A DNA stretch of 64,000 bases, from contig NZ_JAUSUJ010000001.1 in NCBI RefSeq assembly GCF_030813915.1, forward strand, positions 310,001 through 374,000. Reading direction: 5' to 3'. The notes under the pieces were generated by a model, which made no database searches, was not told the DNA's origin, and worked only from the letters and a program-made list of their open reading frames with translations. Shown one piece after another: positions 1 through 8,020 of the stretch (its first letter is position 1; every line of letters starts with the position of its first letter). The position numbers and the translations under genes were made by a program. The stretch is from Rhodoplanes tepidamans. GTDB lineage: Bacteria; Pseudomonadota; Alphaproteobacteria; Rhizobiales; Xanthobacteraceae.

Positions 1-228
1 GAGCCGTCGCTCGGCCTCGCGCCGGCGATCGTGCACGAGGTGCTGCGCACCATCCGCGACCTCAACGCCGCCGGCCTCACCTGCGTGCTGGTCGAGCAGA
101 ACGTCGCGATGTCGCTGAAGCTCGCCGACCGCGCCTACGTCCTGGAGAACGGCCGCATCACGCTCACCGGCACCGGCGAGGACCTGCTCGCCGACGACCG
201 GGTGCGCCAGGCCTATCTCGGGATGTGA
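1..228 (+). CDS. livF: Branched-chain amino acid ABC transporter ATP-binding protein LivF (C-terminal part)
   Basis: Only the last 75 codons are present; the gene enters from the left edge. The visible part opens with EPSLGLAP, the end of Walker B plus the D-loop typical of LivF. This is followed by the H-loop region (VLVEQNV, where LivF proteins carry Q instead of the usual H) and the C-terminal ADRAYVLENGRI segment. LivF is one of two cytoplasmic ATPases of the high-affinity branched-chain amino acid (or related amide/aromatic acid) importer. The partner genes must lie to the left. The true substrate cannot be told from this fragment. Confidence 0.9.
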   Translation, partial: EPSLGLAPAIVHEVLRTIRDLNAAGLTCVLVEQNVAMSLKLADRAYVLENGRITLTGTGEDLLADDRVRQAYLGM

Positions 229-260
229 GGGGGAGCGCCACGTTCCCGGACCTCTCCTCC

Positions 261-378
261 GCCCTCACCCCGAGGAGCCCGCGAAGCGGGCGTCTCGAAG
301 GGCGAGGGCGGCCTCCTCGAAACAGCCGGGCCGAATGGTTCGAGAGGCGCTCCTGCGGGGCGCTCCTCACCATGAGGC
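261..378. repeat. REP-type palindromic element, family A, copy 1
   Basis: Two hairpins sit between convergent genes. The first (261-309) has CCCTCACCCCGAGGAG facing CTCGAAGGGCGAGGG around a CCCGCGAAGCGGG stem. The second (335-378) runs from GGTTCGAGAGGCGCTCC to CTCACCATGAGG. The same two-hairpin arrangement recurs at 50841-51010, so this is a dispersed mosaic repeat rather than a simple terminator. Confidence 0.7.
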
Positions 379-414
379 GCGAGGCGGTCGGACGCCGCCC
401 CCGTGCCGCCGCCC

Positions 415-1116
415 TCACGCCAGCGGCGCGCCGATCTTCACCGTGAGGGTGCCGACGCCTTCGACCGCGCAGTCGAGCGTGTCGCCCGGGACCGTGGCGG
501 CGACGCCGGCCGGCGTGCCGGTCATGATGATGTCGCCCGGCGCCAGCGCGACCATCTCGGACAGCTTCGAGATCACCTCGGGCACGTTCCAGATCATCTG
601 CTCGAGGTCGCCGTCCTGGCGCAGCGTGCCGTTGCAGGACAGCGTGATGCGGCCCTTCGACGGGTGGCCGATCTCCGACGCGGGCTTCAGCGCGCCGCAC
701 GGCGCCGAGGCGTCGAACGCCTTGCCGATCTCCCACGGCCGCTGGATCTTGCGGGAGGCGATCTGCAGGTCGCGGCGGGTGAGGTCGATGCCGACCCCGT
801 AGCCCCAGACGAGATCGAGCGCGTCCTCGGTCCGGATGTTGCGGCCACCGCCCTTCAGCGCGACGACGAGCTCGACCTCGTGGTGCATGTCCTTGGTGAG
901 CGGCGGGTAGGGCACGGTGGCGCCGTCCGGCACCACGGCGTCGGCCGGCTTGGCGAAGAAGAAGGGCGGCTCGCGCTCGTCGTTCCCCATCTCGCGGATG
1001 TGCTCGACATAGTTGCGGCCGACGCACCAGATGCGGCGGACCGGGAAGAGCTGGTCCGACCCGGCGACGGACAGGGTCGCCTGCGGGGCAGGATCGATCA
1101 CGTAGCTCGCGCTCAT
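415..1116 (-). CDS. Fumarylacetoacetate hydrolase family protein
   Basis: The 233-residue protein fits the short FAH family (fumarylpyruvate, acylpyruvate or 2-hydroxyhepta-diene-dioate hydrolases), which cleave C-C bonds of diketo acids using a divalent metal. Visible hallmarks are RRIWCVGRNYVEH near the N-terminus, PPFFFAKPADAV, the metal-binding HHEVELVVAL (Glu-x-Glu), GYGVGIDLTRRDLQ, the KAFD segment and the C-terminal PGDIIMTGTPAGV. I chose the ATG at 1116, which begins MSASYV, because homology starts shortly after it; an in-frame upstream start at 1170 would add an Arg/Pro-rich tail. It is a monocistron between unrelated genes. The exact substrate is unknown. Confidence 0.88.
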   Translation of the reverse strand: MSASYVIDPAPQATLSVAGSDQLFPVRRIWCVGRNYVEHIREMGNDEREPPFFFAKPADAVVPDGATVPYPPLTKDMHHEVELVVALKGGGRNIRTEDALDLVWGYGVGIDLTRRDLQIASRKIQRPWEIGKAFDASAPCGALKPASEIGHPSKGRITLSCNGTLRQDGDLEQMIWNVPEVISKLSEMVALAPGDIIMTGTPAGVAATVPGDTLDCAVEGVGTLTVKIGAPLA

Positions 1117-1227
1117 TGAGACGTCTCGGTGAGGGTGGCGGGGGCGCCGGCCGGCGGCCGGACGGGGCACGGCCGCCCCATATCACATGCGCCCCGGCCG
1201 TCAACGCGGGCAGGGCCGGACGGCTGC

Positions 1228-1713
1228 CTAATCGGCGGGCTGCTGCAGTCGCCAGGCGAGGAACTCGCGAAACAGGGCCTCGCGCTCGGCGTCGGTCAGC
1301 GGATGCGACGGGTGCTCGGGGGCGCCCCGGCCGTCGACGCCGCGGCCGGTCGCGGCCGCGACGGGCGCCCCGGCGAGCGGCTCGGCCGGCGTCGCTGCGG
1401 CGCCGGGCGGCAGCGGGGTCGCCGGCACCGGGGTGGCCGAAACGGACGCCGGGCCGCTGTCGCTCGCCTCGCCGCCCGCGGGCGATGCCGCGCGGGCTTC
1501 GCCCGGCGCCCTGAGATACCAGCACTTGCGGTTGTTGGCGTGGTCGAGCCGGTAGTACCAGCGTCGCCCTTCGGTCGGCGTGTCGTCGGGGGCGGCGAGG
1601 CAGTCGGGCGCCGCGACGGCCGGCGCGGTGGTGGAGGCGAGCACGGCCGCGCAGGCGACCGCCGACAGGACGGCGGCACCGGTGTGGAGCGGGCGGAAAC
1701 GGGTACGGGACAT
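1228..1713 (-). CDS. Small secreted/periplasmic hypothetical protein
   Basis: The 161-residue protein starts with a clear signal peptide: basic MSRTRFRP, then a hydrophobic Ala/Val-rich stretch, with likely cleavage after APAVAA. The conserved-looking part is short: a Cys-bounded segment RRWYYRLDHANNRKCWYL around residues 50-70. This is a motif I associate with small exported proteins of Bradyrhizobium-like bacteria. The remainder is low-complexity Pro/Ala/Thr, ending in a helical tail (LTDAEREALFREFLAWRL). Two Cys flank the Trp-rich part and could form a disulphide. The function is unknown. The ATG at 1713 is preferred because it gives the complete signal peptide. Confidence 0.7.
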   Translation of the reverse strand: MSRTRFRPLHTGAAVLSAVACAAVLASTTAPAVAAPDCLAAPDDTPTEGRRWYYRLDHANNRKCWYLRAPGEARAASPAGGEASDSGPASVSATPVPATPLPPGAAATPAEPLAGAPVAAATGRGVDGRGAPEHPSHPLTDAEREALFREFLAWRLQQPAD

Positions 1714-1895
1714 GACGAACTCCGGTGCGCGCGCCGGTGCAGGGCGGCAGGCGGCGCGCGTCCGGGCCGAGGTCTCCCACGGATCGGGTACGGATGTAGG
1801 GCGCAATTGCGCAATCTTCCCGGCATTCACCGGTTCGTTCCGCCCCACCCGGGGCGCGGTTGCAGGAGCCGGCGCGGAGGCGACGCGGCAGGCCG

Positions 1896-2375
1896 TCACG
1901 CCTCCGCGCCGGGGGCGTCCGGCACCAGGGCGTCGAGCTGGCGCAGGAGCTTGCGCAGGCCGGGCTCCTGCACGGCCTTGGCGGCCTCCGCCAGCGTGAA
2001 CCAGCGCAGCTTGCGCTGGCCCTTCTCGCGCCAGCGCTTGCGCTGTCCCGTCACGGCCAGCGGAAACACGTCGACCTTGCAGCGGGTCGCGACGCCGCTC
2101 TTCAGGCGCTTGTCGTAACGGTAGGAGCCGATCGCCTCCGGCCCGGCGCGGCCGATCAGCCCGGCCTCCTCCAGCGCCTCGCGGGCCGCCGAGGCGTGCG
2201 GCTTGGCACCGCGGATCGGCCAGCCCTTCGGGATCACCCAGCGGCGGGTCTCGCGCGACGTCATCAGCATCACCTCGGTGACGCCGCCTTCGGTCCGCCG
2301 ATAGGGCACGGCGGCGTACTGGAGGGGCCGCTTGGCTTTCTCCTTGGAGGGATCCCGTGTCTGTCGTCGGGCCAC
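1896..2375 (-). CDS. NUDIX hydrolase with a degenerate Nudix box
   Basis: The 159-residue, GTG-initiated protein has the NUDIX fold signature. The Nudix box runs from G51 to L73 (GWPIRGAKPHASAAREALEE), with Arg65-Glu66 and Glu69-Glu70 in place. The first Glu of the consensus (G-x5-E) is replaced by Ala57. VIPKGWP before the box resembles diphosphoinositol-polyphosphate/ADP-ribose type members. It probably hydrolyses a nucleoside-diphosphate-linked substrate, but specificity cannot be read. It lies 9 bp downstream of pit and is therefore probably the third gene of the DUF47-pit operon. That position suggests, without proving, a link to phosphate or polyphosphate metabolism. Confidence 0.85.
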   Translation of the reverse strand: MARRQTRDPSKEKAKRPLQYAAVPYRRTEGGVTEVMLMTSRETRRWVIPKGWPIRGAKPHASAAREALEEAGLIGRAGPEAIGSYRYDKRLKSGVATRCKVDVFPLAVTGQRKRWREKGQRKLRWFTLAEAAKAVQEPGLRKLLRQLDALVPDAPGAEA

Positions 2376-2384
2376 CGCACGTCC

Positions 2385-3389
2385 TCAGCCGAAGAGACCA
2401 CAGAGAAGATAGAACGAGGCGCCGATCACGCCAGCCGCCGGCATGGTGACGATCCATGCAACGACGATGCTGCCCGCGATGTTCCAGCGCACCGCCGACA
2501 CCCGTCGCGCCGCCCCGACTCCGACGATCGCGCCCGTGATGGTGTGGGTCGTCGACACCGGAATGCCGAGCCCGGTCGCCATGAACAGCGTGATGGCGCC
2601 GCCGGTCTCGGCACAGAACCCCTGCAGCGGCGTCAGCCGGGTGATCTTCGACCCCATGGTTCGGACGATGCGCCAGCCGCCGAACAGGGTGCCGAGGCCC
2701 ATGGCGGCCTGGCACGTGATGACGACCCAGAACGGGACGTGGAAGCCGCCCTCGAGGTGCCCCTGTGAATACAGCAGGACGGCGATGATGCCCATCGTCT
2801 TCTGCGCGTCGTTGCCGCCGTGGCCGAGCGAGTAGAGCGAGGCCGAGACGAACTGCAGCGAGCGGAAGGCGGTGTCGACCGCGAACGGGGTCTGCCGCAC
2901 CAGCATCCAGGAGACGATCAGCACCAGGAGCAGGGCCAGCGAGAAGCCGACGAGTGGCGACAGGACGATCGCCGCGGCGGTCTTGCCGAGGCCGGAGAAC
3001 ACGACCGCGCCGGCGCCGGCCTTGGTGATGCCGGCCCCGACCAGTCCGCCGATCAGCGCATGCGACGAGCTCGACGGGATGCCGAACACCCAGGTGATCA
3101 CGTTCCAGGAGATCGCGCCCATCAGGGCCCCGAACACCACCCGGGCGTCCACCACGCTGGCGTCGACGATGCCGGTGCCGATCGTCTGGGCGACGTGCAG
3201 GCCGAAGAACAGGAAGGCGACGAAGTTGAAGAAGGCGGCCCAGGCAACCGCGTAATGCGGCCGCAGCACCCGGGTCGACACGATGGTGGCGATCGAGTTG
3301 GCGGCGTCGTGCAGGCCGTTGAGGAAGTCGAACAGCAGCGCCACGCCGATCAGGCCGATCAGCAGCGGCAGCGCGAGCGTCGCATCCAT
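2385..3389 (-). CDS. pit: Low-affinity inorganic phosphate transporter (PiT family)
   Basis: This 334-residue integral membrane protein of the PiT family carries about ten hydrophobic segments and both copies of the family signature. The first is GLHDAANSIATIVSTRVL near residue 25; the second is the GGNDAQKTMGIIA region near residue 190. The FGIPSSSSHAL and GIPVSTTHTITG repeats are also present. It imports phosphate (as metal-phosphate) using the proton gradient. It is translated 10 bp after the DUF47 gene, the same arrangement as the rhizobial orfA-pit operon, in which PhoB represses expression under phosphate starvation. A PHO-box-like site lies upstream at 4195-4212. Confidence 0.95.
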   Translation of the reverse strand: MDATLALPLLIGLIGVALLFDFLNGLHDAANSIATIVSTRVLRPHYAVAWAAFFNFVAFLFFGLHVAQTIGTGIVDASVVDARVVFGALMGAISWNVITWVFGIPSSSSHALIGGLVGAGITKAGAGAVVFSGLGKTAAAIVLSPLVGFSLALLLVLIVSWMLVRQTPFAVDTAFRSLQFVSASLYSLGHGGNDAQKTMGIIAVLLYSQGHLEGGFHVPFWVVITCQAAMGLGTLFGGWRIVRTMGSKITRLTPLQGFCAETGGAITLFMATGLGIPVSTTHTITGAIVGVGAARRVSAVRWNIAGSIVVAWIVTMPAAGVIGASFYLLCGLFG

Positions 3390-3399
3390 GCCGGCCGCC

Positions 3400-4044
3400 T
3401 CACACCTGCTCGACGACGATGTCGCTGATCTTGTTGGCGACGTCCTCGAACCGGTCGACCACCTTCTCGAGGTGGCCGTAGATCTCGATGCCGACCATGA
3501 ACGCCATGGCGTCGCCGTGGCGGTGCTGCAGGAAGAGCTGCTTGCGGCCCTTGTCGTGGAGCTGGTCGGCGCGCTCCTCGATGCGGGTGATCTCCTCGGT
3601 GAGGGCGTTGATCTGGGCGACGTTCCTGCCGATCGCGCGGAGCAGGGGGACCACCCGGCGGACCAGCTCGGCCGCCTGCAGGATGATCTCGCCCATCTCG
3701 GTCATGCAGGGATCGAAGCGGTCTGCCTCGTAGAGCGTGATCACCTTGGCGGTCTGGTGCATCTGATCGATGGAATCGTCCATCGACGAGATCAGGCCCT
3801 GGATGTCGCCGCGATCGAACGGCGTGATGAAGCTGCGCCGCACCGCCATCAGCACCGCCCGGGTGATCTCGTCCGCCTCGGTCTCGCGCTCGACGATCAC
3901 CCGGCAGTAGTGGGGAATCTCGGCACCGCCGCGTAGCACCCCGCGTAGCGCCTCGGCGCCGGCCACCACGGTCTCGGCGTGGCGGGCAAACAGATCGAAG
4001 AAGCGCTCCTCCTTGGGCATGAGCGCCTGGAACCAGCCGAGCAT
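3400..4044 (-). CDS. DUF47 (PhoU-like) family protein, Pit accessory protein
   Basis: The 214-residue, mostly helical protein matches the DUF47/TIGR00153 family (OrfA of Sinorhizobium), distantly related to PhoU. It begins MLGWFQALMPKEERFFDLF and has the two three-helix repeats with acidic metal-binding motifs (ERETEADEITR and RIEERADQLHDKG). Members partner with the Pit phosphate transporter and are thought to modulate it. It is the first gene of the operon with pit and the NUDIX gene. The start at 4044 is supported by a GGAAGGA ribosome-binding site. The 278-base upstream gap holds the candidate PHO box. Confidence 0.92.
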   Translation of the reverse strand: MLGWFQALMPKEERFFDLFARHAETVVAGAEALRGVLRGGAEIPHYCRVIVERETEADEITRAVLMAVRRSFITPFDRGDIQGLISSMDDSIDQMHQTAKVITLYEADRFDPCMTEMGEIILQAAELVRRVVPLLRAIGRNVAQINALTEEITRIEERADQLHDKGRKQLFLQHRHGDAMAFMVGIEIYGHLEKVVDRFEDVANKISDIVVEQV

Positions 4045-4194
4045 TCCGTCCTTCCAGCGATCGGTGCCGGGCGCCGCGACCGGAGCGTCGGGGGCGGCCC
4101 GCAGGGGAACGATCCGTCCGGAGGCCTCGCCGGGCGGCGAGTCGCGGACGGAGCCGCAGCTATGGACCGGACGGGCGTGCGAGTCAGCTCAGAT

Positions 4195-4212
4195 ATGACA
4201 CTAATATGACAT
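4195..4212 (-). promoter_or_regulatory. Candidate PHO box upstream of the DUF47-pit operon
   Basis: Read on the minus strand the site is ATGTCAT-ATTA-GTGTCAT: two NTGTCAT repeats with a 4-base spacer (11-bp period). The PhoB consensus is CTGTCAT-N4-CTGTCAT. It lies about 150-170 bp upstream of the DUF47 start, in a stretch that is unusually AT-rich for this genome. PhoB control of orfA-pit is established in rhizobia; its operation here is inference. Confidence 0.6.
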
Positions 4213-4322
4213 TCGTGACCATGGCAGGAGCGCCCCGGGCAGGCGCAGGGCAGGCCCGCGCCGGCGGCAGCGGTCGCGAGGCCGGCGCCCCGGGGGGCTC
4301 GCAGGGGCGCCGGCCGGGCCGG

Positions 4323-4835
4323 TCAGAAGTCGAGCCGGTCCCGCACCGCCTCGATGCCGGCCCTGGCGCAGGCGTCGTCGGCCTCGCCGCCCGGGGCCCC
4401 GGAGACGCCGACCGCCCCCAGCAGTGCGCCGCCGCCCTCGACCATCAGGCCCCCACCGAGCACGACGGCGCCGGGCAGGGCGCGGACGCCGGCCTGCGGC
4501 GTGCCCGGCTGCGTCGCCCCGACGAGCTCGGTCGTGTCGGTGCGGAAGCTGACCGCGGTCCACGCCTTCCCGATCGCCGTCTGCGGCGTGTGCGGCCCGG
4601 CGAAGCGGTCGCGCAGCACGACCTGGGTCAGGCCCGAGCGGTCGACCACCGCGACCGCGACCTGGAAGCCGCGCTGCCGGCAGGCCTCCAGGGCGGCGCG
4701 GGCGAGGTCGAGCGCCGTCTCCGGGCTCATGGTCTTGGTGGTCACGACGGCGCCCTGGGCATGAGCGGGTCCGAGCGCGAGCGGCCCGGCAGGCAGGCTG
4801 GAGACGAGCAGGGCAGCGAGCAGGGGACGGATCAT
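4323..4835 (-). CDS. Exported GlcG/HbpS-family protein
   Basis: The 170-residue protein has a signal peptide (MIRPLLAALLVSSL, cleavage near AHAQ) followed by a GlcG/HbpS (DUF336) domain. It shows the typical ALEACRQRGFQVAVAVVDRSG, KAWTAVSFRTDT and GGLMVEGGGALLGAVGVSGA segments. HbpS-like members bind haem or corrinoid-like ligands, while GlcG-like ones sit in glycolate or propanediol operons, so the role is open. The ATG at 4835 has a GGAGAG ribosome-binding site; the upstream in-frame start at 4904 would destroy the signal peptide. It is not obviously linked to its neighbours. Confidence 0.85.
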   Translation of the reverse strand: MIRPLLAALLVSSLPAGPLALGPAHAQGAVVTTKTMSPETALDLARAALEACRQRGFQVAVAVVDRSGLTQVVLRDRFAGPHTPQTAIGKAWTAVSFRTDTTELVGATQPGTPQAGVRALPGAVVLGGGLMVEGGGALLGAVGVSGAPGGEADDACARAGIEAVRDRLDF

Positions 4836-4939
4836 CGGGGCCTCTCCGGGCGTTTCGGGACGTTTCCGGACGCCATGGTAGTCGCCTGCCGCGGCACGCG
4901 CCAAGCGGGTGCCGCACCTCTCGCCGCCGTGCCCTCACA

Positions 4940-5926
4940 TCACAGGTTCATGGTGCCGAGCTTGCGCTGCCAGTCGAGGGCGTGGCGGACGATGGTGTCG
5001 AGGTCGTCCCAGCGGGGCTGCCAGCCGAGGATCTCGCGGGCGCGGTCGCAGGCGGCGACGATGGCGGCCGGATCGCCCGGGCGGCGCGGCGCCAGATCGA
5101 CCCGGAAGTCGACCCCGGAGACCCGCTTCACCGTCTCGATCACCTCCAGCACCGAGAAGCCGCGCCCGTAGCCGCAGTTCAGCGTCGCCGGCGCGCCGCC
5201 GGAGCGCAGATGGCGCAGCGCGTCGGCATGCGCCGCCACCAGGTCCGAGACGTGGATGTAGTCGCGCACGCAGGTTCCGTCCGGGGTCGGATAGTCGGTG
5301 CCGAACACGTCGATCTTCCCGCGCAGGCCGAGCGCCGCCTCCACGGCCACCTTGATCAGGTGGGTGGCGTTCCGGGTCGACTGGCCGGTGCGCATCAGCG
5401 GGTCCGCCCCCGCCACGTTGAAGTAGCGCAGGATCACGTGGCCGAGCCCGTGCGCCGCCGTGGCGTCGCGCAGCATGATCTCGGTCATCAGCTTGGACGA
5501 GCCGTAGGGCGACATCGGCGCCAGCGGATCGCCCTCGGCGACCGGCACCCGGGCCGGGTTGCCGTAGACGGCCGCCGTCGAGGAGAACACGAAGTGCTTC
5601 ACCCCGCCCGTCACGGCGCAGTCGATCATGCTGCGCGAGTTGGCCGTGTTGTTGCGGTAGTAGCGCAGCGGGTCGGCGACCGACTCCGGCACCACGATCG
5701 AGGCGGCGAAGTGGACGATCGCCTCGACCCCGTGCTCGGCGATCAGCCGCGACACCAGCGCCGCGTCGCCGGTGTCGCCCACCACCAGGGCGGCCTCCGG
5801 CGGCACCGCGAAGCGGAACCCGGTCGACAGGTCGTCGAGAACCACCACCCGCTCCCCGGCATCCACCAGGGCGTGCACCATGTGGCTGCCGATGTACCCG
5901 GCGCCGCCGGTCACGAGTATGCTCAT
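4940..5926 (-). CDS. galE: UDP-glucose 4-epimerase
   Basis: The 328-residue short-chain dehydrogenase interconverts UDP-glucose and UDP-galactose for cell-surface polysaccharide synthesis in the cytoplasm. It starts with the Rossmann motif VTGGAGYIGSHM and has the catalytic YGSSK tetrad (Tyr/Lys). It also shows FSSTAAVYG, the RYFNVAGADP motif typical of GalE, and the C-terminal RRPGDPAAIVA. The start at 5926 is fixed by a GGAGGA ribosome-binding site. It is divergent from the heptosyltransferase gene, so both probably serve LPS or exopolysaccharide assembly from a shared 172-bp intergenic region. Confidence 0.93.
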   Translation of the reverse strand: MSILVTGGAGYIGSHMVHALVDAGERVVVLDDLSTGFRFAVPPEAALVVGDTGDAALVSRLIAEHGVEAIVHFAASIVVPESVADPLRYYRNNTANSRSMIDCAVTGGVKHFVFSSTAAVYGNPARVPVAEGDPLAPMSPYGSSKLMTEIMLRDATAAHGLGHVILRYFNVAGADPLMRTGQSTRNATHLIKVAVEAALGLRGKIDVFGTDYPTPDGTCVRDYIHVSDLVAAHADALRHLRSGGAPATLNCGYGRGFSVLEVIETVKRVSGVDFRVDLAPRRPGDPAAIVAACDRAREILGWQPRWDDLDTIVRHALDWQRKLGTMNL

Positions 5927-6098
5927 GGTGTTCCTCCGTCCCCGCCGCGGTCGCCGTATCCATAGCGGCGCAGCCGGCGCTCGGCCAGCGCCGCCGGTCC
6001 CGCGCCGCGGGCCCGGGTGCCCGGCCGGGGCGGCCCCGGTGACAACCGGCCCGCCTCTGTATATGAGAACCGCGCTCGCGGTGACCCAGCGCGGTTTC

Positions 6099-7064
6099 AT
6101 GGTCGACGTCCTGTTCATCAAGACCTCGTCGCTCGGCGACGTTGTCCACAACATGCCCGCCGTCACCGACGCCCGCCGCGAGCGGCCGGCGGCGCGGCTC
6201 GTCTGGGTCGTCGAGGAGGCCTTCGCGCCGCTGGCGCGCCTGCATCCCGGGGTCGACGAGGTGGTGCCGGTCGCCTGGCGGCGCTGGCGGCGGGCGCTGC
6301 ACCGGCGGGGAACGTGGGCGGAGATCCGGCGCTTCGTCGCGAGCCTGCGCGACCATGCCTACGACGCCGTGATCGACACCCAGGGGCTGGTCCGCACCGC
6401 CGTCATCACCCGCATGGCGCGGGGCGTGCGGCATGGCTACGACCGCCGGAGCGTCCGCGAATCGCTCGCCACCACCTGCTACGACATCCGCCACGGCGTG
6501 GCGCGCCACCTCCATGCCGTCACCCGCAACCGGCTGCTCACCGGCCTCGCGCTCGGCTATGCACCCGCCGGCGCGGCCGACTACGGGCTCGACCGGGCCG
6601 CGCTGTCGCCGCCGTCGGAGCGGCCCTACGCCGTGATGCTGCACGCCACCGCCCGCACCGAGAAGGAGTGGCCGGAGGCCGACTGGGTGGCGCTCGGCCG
6701 GTCGCTCGCGGCCCGCGGTCTCGACGTCGTCCTGCCCTGGGGCACGCCGGCCGAGGAGGCGCGCGCCCGCCGGCTCGCGGCCGCGATGCCGCGCGCCCGC
6801 GTGCCCGACCGCAAGCCGCTCGATCAGGTCGCCCGGCTGGTCGCCGGAGCGACCGTGGTGGTCGGCGTCGACACCGGGCTCCTGCATCTCGCCGCGGCGC
6901 TCGGCGTGCCGCTGGTCTCGATCTTCGTCGGCAGCGAGCCGTCGCTCACCGGGCCGACCGGCACCGGGCCGATCGTCACGCTCGGCGGCGACGGCGCCCG
7001 CTGCGGCCTCGCCGAGGTCGAGGCCGCGGTCGGCCGCGTGCTGCCGGCCCCCGCCGCGACCTGA
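6099..7064 (+). CDS. waaC: Lipopolysaccharide heptosyltransferase I (glycosyltransferase family 9)
   Basis: The 321-residue protein closely follows WaaC. It opens MVDVLFIKTSSLGDVVHNMP, then WVVEEAFAPL, VAWRRWRRA and YDAVIDTQGLVRTA, with the ADP-heptose site region MLHATARTEKEWPE and the GVDTGLLHLAAALGVP motif near the C-terminus. It transfers heptose from ADP-heptose to Kdo of lipid A at the inner face of the cytoplasmic membrane. The ATG at 6099 matches the family N-terminus exactly. The gene is divergent from galE and followed by tRNA-Val on the other strand. Confidence 0.9.
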   Translation: MVDVLFIKTSSLGDVVHNMPAVTDARRERPAARLVWVVEEAFAPLARLHPGVDEVVPVAWRRWRRALHRRGTWAEIRRFVASLRDHAYDAVIDTQGLVRTAVITRMARGVRHGYDRRSVRESLATTCYDIRHGVARHLHAVTRNRLLTGLALGYAPAGAADYGLDRAALSPPSERPYAVMLHATARTEKEWPEADWVALGRSLAARGLDVVLPWGTPAEEARARRLAAAMPRARVPDRKPLDQVARLVAGATVVVGVDTGLLHLAAALGVPLVSIFVGSEPSLTGPTGTGPIVTLGGDGARCGLAEVEAAVGRVLPAPAAT

Positions 7065-7140
7065 GCAGCCTTTACAGCCGAAAAGGACTGCCGCGGCCGC
7101 AGCGTGCGTCCGTGAACGAGACGGATCGTGTCGTGGTCGC

Positions 7141-7170
7141 GAGAGGCGAGTTGGGGAGAGGCGAGTTGGG
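7141..7170. repeat. Perfect 15-bp tandem duplication beside tRNA-Val
   Basis: The unit GAGAGGCGAGTTGGG occurs twice head-to-tail, followed by a partial third (GAGA), ending 5 bases before the tRNA 3' end. No integrase or attachment-site half was seen nearby. Confidence 0.9.
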
Positions 7171-7175
7171 GAGAA

Positions 7176-7250
7176 TGGTGGGCGCTGTAGGGATTGAACC
7201 TACGACCTCTCCCGTGTGAAGGGAACGCTCTCCCGCTGAGCTAAGCGCCC
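7176..7250 (-). tRNA. tRNA-Val (CAC)
   Basis: The minus strand folds into a complete cloverleaf: acceptor GGGCGCT/AGCGCCC, D-arm GCTCAGCGGGAGAGC, anticodon loop TTCACAC with anticodon CAC, T-arm GTAGG-TTCAATC-CCTAC, discriminator A and an encoded CCA (7178-7176). It reads GUG valine codons. The surrounding gene-poor stretch 7065-7386 contains only this tRNA and the small tandem repeat at 7141-7170. Confidence 0.95.
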
Positions 7251-7386
7251 GTACCGAGGGTGGCGAAGTAAAGGGCGGGGCCCGCCCTGTCAAGCGCCGG
7301 GTCGGCGCGGCGGCCGCGCATGGCGGGCCGTCCATCGCGCGGCCGCGGCGCAGGCCTGCGCGACGCGGGTCCGGCCTGCGCCGGCG

Positions 7387-7920
7387 TCACTGCGGCGGCA
7401 GCGGGGTGGCCGGGGTGACGGCGGTGGGCGGCGGCGGGGCCTCCGGCTCGGGCTCCGGCGCGCTCGGCCGCGGCGGGCGGGCGGCCGAAGGCTGCGAGGT
7501 GCGCGGACGCTGGGCGCTCGGCCGACGCCGCGGCGGCGCGGGCGGCGCCACCGCCTGCAGCTCGACATAGACCGGGTTCGGATCGAGCGTCACGGTGGTG
7601 CCGGCGAACTCGCGCTCGCTGCCGCTCGCCTCCGAGCGGACCACCTGGACCGGCACCGTGGTCGACTGGTAGCCGGGCAGCGCGAAGGCGACCGTCATCT
7701 CGCCGGTGAGCGGCGCCGGCAGGGTGCACGGGGTGCGGCAGCTGCCGCCGGTCGAGAGCGTGGCCTCGGCGCCGGGCGGGTCGCTCTCCAGGTTCAGGAC
7801 CACGGTGGCCGGGCCGCCGAGCCCGAAGCTCGGCACCTGGAAGTTCGACAGAGATTCGCACCCGGCGAGCAGGAGGCCCGCGGCCGCGACCGCCAGAACT
7901 CGGTTCGAAACGGTGGTCAT
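7387..7920 (-). CDS. Lipoprotein with PEGA-like domain and proline-rich tail
   Basis: The 177-residue protein has a lipoprotein signal: hydrophobic VLAVAAAGLLLAGC with a perfect lipobox (LLAGC, Cys near residue 20). A short beta-rich region follows, containing VVLNLESDPPGAEATLSTG and LPAPLTGEMTVAFALPGYQ. This is typical of PEGA-like carbohydrate/peptidoglycan-associated modules: a small-molecule-like SDPPGA turn and a Cys pair in SCRTPC. The last 60 residues are Pro/Arg/Ala low complexity, a likely flexible reach across the periplasm. The start at 7920 is chosen to give the lipoprotein signal. Its function is unknown, presumably in envelope structure. Confidence 0.75.
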   Translation of the reverse strand: MTTVSNRVLAVAAAGLLLAGCESLSNFQVPSFGLGGPATVVLNLESDPPGAEATLSTGGSCRTPCTLPAPLTGEMTVAFALPGYQSTTVPVQVVRSEASGSEREFAGTTVTLDPNPVYVELQAVAPPAPPRRRPSAQRPRTSQPSAARPPRPSAPEPEPEAPPPPTAVTPATPLPPQ

Positions 7921-8020
7921 GGTTCGGCGTCCCCCAACGCCCAGCCGCGACATTAGGCACGCGGGCGGAGCGGCGCAACCGTCGGCGGCCGGGAGGTGCC
8001 GCGGGGGGCCCCCGGCCGGA

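Noticed and set aside
7141-7250. tRNA-Val with adjacent duplication as an integration site
   Set aside because: The repeat does not copy the tRNA end and there is no integrase or foreign gene block nearby.
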